The position numbers and the translations under genes are program-made. A DNA stretch of 64,000 nucleotides from Rusavskia elegans (taxonomy: Eukaryota > Ascomycota > Lecanoromycetes > Teloschistales > Teloschistaceae): contig SAUG01000172.1 of NCBI GenBank assembly GCA_011316305.1, forward strand, positions 1-64,000, read 5' to 3'. Under the pieces are notes generated by a model that saw nothing but the letters and a program-made list of their open reading frames with translations, did no database searches and had not been told where the DNA came from. This document shows, piece by piece, positions 22,754 through 32,579 of the stretch. Numbering within the stretch: position 1 is the stretch's first letter; each line of letters opens with the position of its first letter.

Positions 22754-25700
22754 ATGACGGAACCAGAAGAGCTAGATGAAGATCTCTTCGCTGACCTGTA
22801 AGTGACTTTGGTAGTAATGAGGTAGACGCAAGCTTCTGGACCCTTGACTCACGCTGTCCATCATGTAGTTACGATGCCGATGAACCTACCACCACAGCTG
22901 CACCGCCCGTCCAGCCGAAGCCGGAACCGGAGCCTGTGGAACCTGCACCGTCAAACTTTCCCAGTATTCCGCCAGTCGATGTCAAGGAAGAGGACAACAG
23001 TAACAACGAGTCTATGAACATGCCCGATCCGAACCAAAATGGATATACGAACGGCCAAGATGACAGAGAGACCTCGCGATGGGATAACAATGGTCGAGGT
23101 TCACGCATGGATGTTGCTGTCGAGCAGGATTCTGGATCCATAGGTATCAAAGAGGATGGGTAAGTCGGCTTGGTGCAATTTCCTCTCATTCGCCTATTCC
23201 TTTCATGCACAAGTCTGTCTGTGCCCCCTGTGAGAGATACGTAGCAGAATGGAAAACATGGGTAGAGGTACAGGGACCAGAACCTATGTGGAGAGGTGAA
23301 GTGTACGATACAGCAGCGAATCTCGAGATGAGGACCAGGAGGGCCAGGATCGATATAATTACACTGCGCGTGGTTGGCAGGTGCCTTGATACCTGTCTGC
23401 ACCAAGCAAAGGGTGTGGCCTGCGTGGCTGCGGTGACGATGAACCCATCAGGAATCTTGAGCACTCTGTTTGGGCTTCAACTTGAAGCGGACTGAGCGGG
23501 GAAGTTGGCTCATGTCGGTGCCACCACATTGCCGATCTAGCGAAGTGCAGTCTTCGGTATGGTGATGGGGGTTCAACGTGGAATCGATAAGCAAGAAGCC
23601 GGACCAAACTATAAAGGGATTGAAATCTGATATGGTGCCAGTGGCATGGTCAAGCGGCTCAATCGGTATACAATCTAAGACACCACGAATAATGACGAAC
23701 AGCTAGTACTACTTCAACTCTATAGCTTTTTGTCGATACTATCTTCATAGAGCAGGACACAGGTCCAGACACTATGTCAGCCGAGCAATAGCCTACGAAT
23801 AAAAGCAAGACGAATCCCCCGTGCTTTCATACATCTGCCGGTCTCCAACTGCACATACTATGTGCTGTATCTGACCACTTTATTCGGGGATTACGGTAGT
23901 CGGCATACCTGCGCTGCCCCTGTTTCTCGGTCACGTTGTACTTGTGGCCTGGCAGCTATCTCATCCGGATGCACACCAAATCGCCAATATGGAGGAGTAC
24001 ATACATGGCATGATACTTTTCCCCGGGTTGTTCTCGATCACGGAGCCACAAATCACGAATCAAAGGGGACCGGATGCTATTCAAGCTTGGGGACTTTCTT
24101 GATCTTCGAGTCATTTTCTGGATCGCTTCAAACGCTGTTCATGTATCATGGTTCTATAGTGATTGATGCTAATTCTTGGCGTCCAATGTAGGAAAATGTT
24201 CATAGGCGGGCTGAATTGGGACACCGATGATCGTGCGTAACCCCTTCAATTCAATACAATCTGAAACTTGTCCCCAACTAATATCGTTATGGTCAGAGTC
24301 GCTCAAGAACTACTTTTCGCAGTTTGGCGAAGTGCAAGAATGCACTGTGATGCGAGACGGCGCCACAGGGCGCTCTCGAGGATTTGGATTTCTGAAGTTC
24401 AGGGACCCAAAGACTGTCAATGTAGTAATGGTCAAGGAACATTGGCTAGACGGAAAAATAGTAAGACCTTTCGATATCCATATTCTCTTGAGGCCCTGCG
24501 CGCTTCACCCTTCAAAGAATACCAGCTTACAGTATCCCCAGATCGATCCAAAACGGGCAATTCCCCGCGATGAACAGGAACGGACCGCCAAAATATTCGT
24601 TGGAGGTGTCAGTCAAGATGCAACTGAAGCAGACTTCAAAGAATACTTCATGCAATTCGGTCGAGTCATCGATGCCACCCTCATGATGGACAAAGACACA
24701 GGGCGGCCCCGTGGATTCGGCTTTGTGACATTCGATAGTGAAGCTGCCGTCGATAACACTTTTCAAGGAGATCTTACGATTCTCGGCAAACCTATCGAGG
24801 TAAAGAAGGCTCAGCCTCGAGGTAACATGCGTGATGAGGATGACTCTTTCGGCCGAAGGGGTGGTCGACGGGGTGGCAAAGACTTCAGAGACGATCGCGG
24901 AAACTTTGACAACTCCAACGGGAACCAGAACCAGAATCAGAACCAGAACCAGAACCAGCAAAACATGCCAGGAACAGTCGCAGGTGGCATGACACCTCAA
25001 ATGATGGCCCAATACTGGACCAAGATGCAACAATACCTGGCTACAATGATGCAACAGCAAGCCGCCAGCCAAATGACCGGGAACATGGGAATGAATCCAG
25101 CCATGATGCAGCAGATGCAGCAAATGCAGCAGATGAAGCAGATGCAACAAATGGCAGGGCGTCAGCAAGGTTCTCAATCACCGATGCCGCAAAGCCCAGG
25201 AGCACAGGGTATGGCAGGTATGAATCCGGCCATGATGCAACAAATGCAACAAATGCAAGCGATGCAGCAGCAGATGCAAGGTGGTGGGCCAGGCTTTGGA
25301 GGGCCTATGGTTCCCCCCATGCCTGGCAATACACCTCCTGCAGGCTTTGGCGGTCGTCGTGGGACTCCTGGGTATAACGCACAGGACCAGCTTGCTTTTG
25401 AACAGCAGAAGTACGAACAGCAGCAGGCACGGCGCGCGGCTCAGGAGCAGCAGCAAATGGGAGGATATCAGCATGGAGGCCCGACGAGCTGGGAGGGGAT
25501 GTACGACGATGTTCCTCAACCAAACCTGAATCAGCATGGAGGAGGAGGTATGGGAAGGGGCGGGCGTGGTGGAAGAGGAGGCGGAGGTCAAGGACATCAA
25601 CAACAACAGCAGCAACAACAGACGCCGGGTCCACAGAGTGCTCCGCCGGCCAACGCACCAACAGGACCCAAGAATGCCGGCAAACCTGGGGCAAACTATC

Positions 25701-25756
25701 GTGGTGGAGGACATCGGGGTGCACATCGTGGTTTCCATCCCTATTCAAGAAATTAG
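22754..25756 (+). CDS. HRP1: hnRNP-type RNA-binding protein, cleavage factor IB (Hrp1/Nab4)
   Basis: Five exons (22754-22797, 22869-23159, 24192-24232, 24297-24460, 24542-25756) give 584 aa. An acidic Pro/Glu-rich N-terminus precedes two RRMs of the Musashi/Hrp1 type: RRM1 with MFIGGL (114-119) and RGFGFLKF (153-160), RRM2 with IFVGGV (198-203) and RGFGFVTF (237-244). The C-terminal half has Asn/Gln, Met/Gln and Gly/Arg repeats and ends HRGFHPYSRN, resembling the PY-type nuclear localisation signal of yeast Hrp1. The protein binds UA-rich signals in pre-mRNA for 3'-end cleavage and polyadenylation and shuttles to the cytoplasm. The intron between exons 2 and 3 is 1,032 nt (23160-24191), the longest in the window; retention would give an immediate TAA after residue 112. 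Confidence 0.94.
23160..24191 (+). other. 1,032-nt intron of HRP1
   Basis: It runs from GTAAGT at 23160 to TAG ending at 24191. Splicing joins GG to G and restores the start of RRM1. Other introns in the window are mostly 45-120 nt. Open frames inside it (for example 23205-23495 on plus) resemble nothing known. It could hold a non-coding RNA or regulatory element; none is identified by eye. Confidence 0.8.
24923..24958 (+). repeat. Six-copy AACCAG hexanucleotide repeat (Asn-Gln tract)
   Basis: Six tandem hexamers, the third being AATCAG, encode an alternating Asn-Gln tract just after RRM2 of HRP1. Such prion-like tracts are typical of yeast Hrp1-type proteins and are prone to length change. 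Confidence 0.85.
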
Positions 25757-26936
25757 GGCACTTTGCTTTTCATTTTTGTCCACAGGCCTTCGTCTCTGGC
25801 GTCCTGGTTTCGAGGTTCATAGAATGCTTAGGTGTCGGCCAACCAATGGCGCTCGCCTTTTTGTCTTCAGAAAAGGAGGTCCACTGGCTTGCTATTTTGG
25901 CGAATATGGACAAACAACTGTACTCCTAGATACTGCGAGAAACGGTGAATAATTGAATTGAATTGAGTTGTTCTAGTTCCCAGATACTGGAAGAAGGCTT
26001 GATATTCGACCTGTCGATTTGTACTTCAGGAAAAACAGCAATTTGGTCGACTGGTAAAAACCTGTGTTATATGATGGTGTACCCCCAGCTTCATGCCGAG
26101 GATGTGATTGGAGGACATCACCTCGAGCCAGATGAGTCCTGGTGCGGTCTTGGCATTAGTATATCAAAAGGCCTTCTTCCTGCAGATATCGAGAAATCAC
26201 CCTACATACATCCAATAAATTGTTGCGTGCATCACAATTAACAATGGACCATGCTGATTGCCTAGCCCATACCAAGTCATATTACCGCAACGGTTGCTTC
26301 TTATCAATGCATCCTTTACCTTCGGATTCTAAGTGCAGCTTTGGTCCTAATGCCACCCAGCGTCCTGCTTATCTTATGAGCATGATGCGGTGGCAAAATT
26401 CACATCTTCAAGGTATGGTATCTTATCAATTCCTCAATTGCCATGGCTTCGGTGCGGATAATATTATAAATACATCCATGGATAATTCGAATTGTCTCCC
26501 CCATCAGTACTGGAATACCCCCCTCGTCACGTACTCCTCATACTGTTCCTCATCCTCCAAAGTCGTCTCAAACTCATCACAACAGGATGCATATCTCCAC
26601 AAATTCCGATCATTGTCGAATGGCTAGAATTAGTCAGAAGTGAATATCTATCTGTCCCAATTTTGGGCAATATCTGCATTCAGCATGATAAAGTTCATGC
26701 GAATCAAAATCTTCATGGTTCAACGTTTGAAGTCTAAGTCAGAATGCGAGATTTGCGCGATTTTCTTGCTCATTTTGCCACGGTTCCTCAATTTGATTTC
26801 ACTAACTCAGTTAGCACATCGAAATCCACACAAAGCATGTGAGCTCAACTGTGTAGGTTAAAACTTCTTTCTTTGCTCGACCTGATATATAAGTTATCAT
26901 GAAGCCTCGCTACAATTCTTCTTGGTTATCATCTCT
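25757..26936. other. AT-richer intergenic region
   Basis: 1,180 bp, visibly richer in A/T than its surroundings, with several short plus-strand frames that resemble no family. A short direct repeat (TTGAATTGAATTGAG) lies near 25953-25968. No tRNA or repeat element recognised. Confidence 0.45.
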
Positions 26937-28058
26937 ATGGATCAATCGGGCAACAGGACCTCTTCCTTCCTGAAAATTCCAACTGAAATAAGATACATGA
27001 TCTACGAACACTACCTGCTTCAACCATTAACACTCCGTCGTAACCCTCCGCGGACCACAGCACCCACCTCGAAGATCGCAAGCTGTGGTAGCGGTGTGGT
27101 TTGGGAAGCCGGTATCTTCGATCGGGAACCCCACGGCGGCTGCGAAGGTACGGACGAGCACCACGACTCTCGTGTTTCAAACATCACCGATCTGGCTATC
27201 TTCTTGGTAAATCACCAGATCTACGCCGAAGCAGCACCCTTGTTTTATGGTCGAAACAGGTTCCTCCTCCGGGTGGGAATTCACCCTCACACTCACTGCA
27301 ATGCGCCCAATTGGGATTTAGTGGATGACACTGAGAGTATCATGGAAGACCATCTCCGAGCAATGAGGCACATCCTCCTCGCAGTCCGCATCTTCGACGA
27401 CATTGGCTATCACCGGGTACAACTGAACTGGCCCACAACTTTCGTCAAAAACAGCTGCATCGATGTCAGAAACCGGCTCGAACGTTTCGCGACGATGCTG
27501 AAAGAAGAGCATAACATCCGCTCCCTCAGCATAGGTTGTGAGGGATTTATTCCCTCGCAGATGCGCTTAGAGGTACATCTTCCCAGACCTATCATGTCGG
27601 TGAAAGCCATTCAGAACGTACTGGAGCCGCTGGGAAACATTTATGGGGTTCAGTGCGTGGCAATAGGAGGCGTCACTCTTGAGTTCGCAATCAAGATGGT
27701 CAACGCGATGCAAAGGAGATGGTCCTCGGCGGTCAAAAAGAACGAGGAAACTTATCGCACAAGACAGAGAAGAGGGCCGAAAGGGAGAAAAATTGAACAG
27801 CGGTACAGGTCGCAACCATGGTTTCATTCGAGATACACATTTGCGGAGGAGCTGCCAAAAATCCCTAATAAACCGAATGAACCGAGTCCTATCAAGGCGC
27901 AGGATATGGCTGCGAGCGGATTTCCTTTGAATAAAGAGATCCTGGACTATCGATGGAACATTGGGGAAGGGACTGTACAAATTAAGGTCGAGCCAGATTA
28001 CATCCATAATGATCAAGTGTCGGGGCCTTTTGTTGTTGTTTTGCGGCTCGAGAGTTAG
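26937..28058 (+). CDS. 2EXR/F-box-like domain protein of unknown function
   Basis: A single exon of 373 aa; the frame extends to 26922 but the first ATG is at 26937. The N-terminus reads FLKIPTEIRYMIYEHYLL, the leucine/proline F-box-like opening of the 2EXR/DUF3747-type proteins that are abundant in filamentous fungi. LVNHQIYAEAAPLFYGRNRF, the second hallmark, follows about 80 residues later. The rest is a mixed alpha/beta region ending near EGTVQIKVEPDYI. These proteins are thought to be F-box-related, but substrates are unknown. No membrane span is visible. Confidence 0.8.
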   Translation: MDQSGNRTSSFLKIPTEIRYMIYEHYLLQPLTLRRNPPRTTAPTSKIASCGSGVVWEAGIFDREPHGGCEGTDEHHDSRVSNITDLAIFLVNHQIYAEAAPLFYGRNRFLLRVGIHPHTHCNAPNWDLVDDTESIMEDHLRAMRHILLAVRIFDDIGYHRVQLNWPTTFVKNSCIDVRNRLERFATMLKEEHNIRSLSIGCEGFIPSQMRLEVHLPRPIMSVKAIQNVLEPLGNIYGVQCVAIGGVTLEFAIKMVNAMQRRWSSAVKKNEETYRTRQRRGPKGRKIEQRYRSQPWFHSRYTFAEELPKIPNKPNEPSPIKAQDMAASGFPLNKEILDYRWNIGEGTVQIKVEPDYIHNDQVSGPFVVVLRLES

Positions 28059-28955
28059 AAAGCTGAATAGTAGAGGTTTTGAAAGGATTGAGAAGTACCC
28101 ATGACGTGGGGGAAAGAGGAGGATATCCCTTCGCTGGCCAGGCGAGCCAGGCAGTTCGCTTTGCCCTAACCCTAAACCCCGACAAACCCGGGTCTCCTGG
28201 TGAGGCCGACTCGGACGAAGACTCTGTTCCTCCTGCTTCAAAGCATTCGAAAACATGGAGGAACGCCGAATTGGCGCAAAAGTCACTCAGGGGTTGTGGT
28301 AGGGCTATGGGGACCGCCAGGCGAAGAGATATAATCGGATTGGTGTCATGTTGAAAACCCCAGATATAGAATTGTTGCACGTGGGAGCGGGAAGTACAGT
28401 ACTGGATGGACATATACAAAATCAATTCTCATGGTAATTCCTACCTCTCGCTTTTGATTCCACGCTAAGATTCCCAAGCAGCGGCAAAGGAAAGCGAATG
28501 TTCACAGGGGATCGCTGGTCCAGGGAGTCATGCTCAGAGACCAGGTGATGTGTCTTAATAACTACACCATGCAGTTCATTGAAAAAGAGGGGATTCGGAT
28601 GGGGGTGAGATCGTTGCATGTGGGACTGATCGGGTAGTACTCTAAAGCAGGCGTGATATTGAGGTAGTAAGAGGCAGTGGACACGATACTAATACTCGGT
28701 GACCTGAGGTGATTGTGGAGGGATTTTGCGCCAAGATTTGATTACTCTGCAGAATTAAAAGGGGAAGCTGCCAAGCTTTTGCTGAAGACAAGTGGCCTCG
28801 AAGATTAATAAGGTGACAAATCCGAGACAAGTACAACCTGTCTTCTGGATAGAACCCATACAAGAGATAACGTGGTGTTCCAACTTTCCCGTACCTTTCC
28901 CAAGCATTGTTAAACCTATTACCCGCCCTCCTTTGATCTATACCCACACGACACG
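28059..28955. other. PDI upstream region
   Basis: 897 bp. A telomere-like block CCCTAACCCTAAACCCC lies at 28162-28178. TGACGTGG, identical to the mammalian XBP1-type unfolded-protein-response core, lies at 28102-28109, and AACGTGG at 28869-28875 closer to the start. Short frames here look non-coding. Confidence 0.45.
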
Positions 28956-30749
28956 ATGCGCAACTTCAGAACCGCTGCCCTCGGGCTTATTGGAGCTGCC
29001 GCTGTAGCTTCAGCCTCCGATGTCCATGATCTCAAGAAAGACACCTTTGTCGATTTCATTAAAAGTCACGACCTCGTTCTCGCAGAGTTCTTCGCCCCTT
29101 GGTGTGGACACTGCAAAGCTCTGGCACCAGAATACGAAGAGGCTGCCACCACACTCAAAGAGAAAGATATCCCCTTGGTCAAGGTCGACTGTACAGAAGA
29201 GGCCGACCTATGCAAAGATTATGGCGTCGAGGGCTACCCAACCGTCAAGGTCTTCCGAGGCCCGGACAATCATGTCCCCTACTCCGGTCAAAGAAAAGCA
29301 CCAGCGTATGTACCCCATGCAGACGTTGTTCGCACGGCCTTCTGACAATTGATTAGTATAATCTCATATATGACCAAGCAAGCTCTTCCTGCAGTCTCCG
29401 TCCTTACATCCGAGAGCCTCGAAGAATTCAAGACCGCCGATAAAGTCGTTGTTGTAGCTTATTTCGCCGCGGATGACAAGAAGTCAAACTCCTCCTTCTC
29501 CGAAGTCGCCGAAGGCCTTCGAGACGATTTCCTCTTCGGAGCAAGCAACGACGCCGATCTGGCCAAAGCTGAAGGTGTCAAGCAGCCATCAATCGTTCTC
29601 TACAAGTCATTTGACGAGGGCAAGAATACCTTTGAGGAGAAGTTCAGCAATGATAAGCTCGAGAAATGGATCAAGACCTCCGCTATCCCTCTGGTGGGCG
29701 AAGTTGGTCCTGAAACATATGCCGGCTATATGGCTGTAAGTTACTCCTCATATCCTTCCCATATCCAATCAGCATGCTTATCCGAATGTTAGGCTGGCAT
29801 TCCCCTCGCCTACATTTTCGCTGAAACGCCAGAGGAGCGTGATCAACTCGCGATCGAGCTCAAGCCAGTCGCAGAGAAGCACAAGGGTGCTGTCAGCTTC
29901 GCAACCATCGATGCCAAATCCTTTGGCGCTCACGCAGGTAACTTGAATCTCGAAGTCGACAAATGGCCCGCCTTTGCGATCCAGGAGACCGTCAAGAACC
30001 AGAAATACCCCTTCGACCAGAGCAAGAAGTTGACCGAGAAGGATATCGGAGCTTTCGTTCAAGATTTTGTTGACGGCAAGATCGAGCCGAGCATCAAGTC
30101 CGAACCTATCCCCGAGAAACAGGAAGGCCCTGTCCAGGTCGTTGTAGCCCACAATTATAAAGATGTCGTCATGGACGAAGACAAGGACGTTCTTTTGGAG
30201 TTCTACGCCCCATGGTGTGGTCATTGCAAAGCGTACGTCTATCCTTCGAAAATCCTCACGGGAGTTTGATGTTGACACACACACAGTCTTGCACCTAAAT
30301 ACGAAGAGCTAGCCGAAATGTACACCTCCAAGCCCAACTTCGCCTCCCAGATCACCATCGCCAAAGTGGACGCCACCGCCAACGACGTTCCAGACGAGAT
30401 CTCCGGCTTCCCGACCATCAAACTTTTCCCGGCCGGCAAGAAGGATAGCCCCGTTGTCTACGAGGGCTCTCGCACCATCGAAGACTTGGCCGCCTTTATC
30501 AAAGATAATGGAAAGTATAAGGTTGATGCTTACGAAGGCAAGAACGAGACGGAGGAGGGAGATATCCCAATGCCGGACGCCGAGGGAATGGGTGAAGCGG
30601 CTAAGGCGGCCACGGAGAAGGTCAAGGAGAAGGTCACGGACAAGGTCACGGACAAGGTCAAGGAGAAGGCTGGTGAGGCGACCGAGGCCGCGAAGCAGGC
30701 CATGGCGGATAGTGATGATGCGGGTGCTGATGAGCATGATGAACTGTAA
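28956..30749 (+). CDS. PDI1: Protein disulfide isomerase (ER)
   Basis: Four exons (28956-29305, 29357-29735, 29793-30232, 30287-30749) give 543 aa. A signal peptide (about 1-20) leads to the a-b-b'-a' thioredoxin architecture. The two active sites are CGHC at 50-53 and CGHC at 385-388, both inside the usual FAPWCGHCKALAP / YAPWCGHCKALAP contexts. The acidic, Lys-rich tail repeats KVTDKVTDKVKEK and ends in the ER-retention signal HDEL. The enzyme forms and reshuffles disulfides in secreted proteins. The intron phases match at each join, and the third intron interrupts the second active-site motif just after Lys389. Induction by ER stress is expected for the family. Confidence 0.97.
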
Positions 30750-31016
30750 AGAGAGAATGCGATATGGGCGGGGCTCGAACGGACAAAGTTGGTAAAATAG
30801 GCTACTGATCTTCGTACCCCTGGTATGAAGATGAAGGGCAATTGCTGCTGTTTTGTTTAGCGGTTTGCGCTGCTTTCAGTCTGTACTCTATTACCTCTGG
30901 AGTTTGGATCAACTTGAACGAAAAGTCATTCGAGATGAATTGTGTCTGTGCGAATGTTGTGTCAAGATGTGCCTTATGCCTCGCTGGCCGCTGCGTGTTC
31001 CATCCGGTAATGAACA

Positions 31017-32352
<1,336 letters not shown>

Positions 32353-32579
32353 AGTAGAAGTTGAGGGAAAGGTCTCCGAACTTTGGACCTTCGATGGATG
32401 GAAGATGTGGATTCCTAATTTGTCCTTCTATTCACGGAATCTCTCGAAGATCAAGACCTCTATCGATAAGGCGGCTAATTTTGCCTTGCCGCAAGCGCGG
32501 GATGACTCCAAGCCCAAGCTCATCTTGCTCGTATCTTGTCTTTGACTGTTCACAATTTACGTGGTCGGAAATTTGGACC
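32353..32579. promoter_or_regulatory. Bidirectional promoter region DIM1 / Prp1
   Basis: 227 bp between start codons of two divergent RNA-processing genes, the shortest divergent spacer in the window. The Prp1 frame stays open through it back to 32361, with in-frame ATGs at 32394 and 32502. Confidence 0.6.

Noticed and set aside
23205..23495. 96-codon frame inside the HRP1 intron
   Set aside because: No resemblance to any family and equally long antisense frames; treated as chance.
30762..30800. tRNA-like B box (GTTCGAGCCCC on minus)
   Set aside because: Flanks do not form a T arm or acceptor stem, and no matching A box was found.
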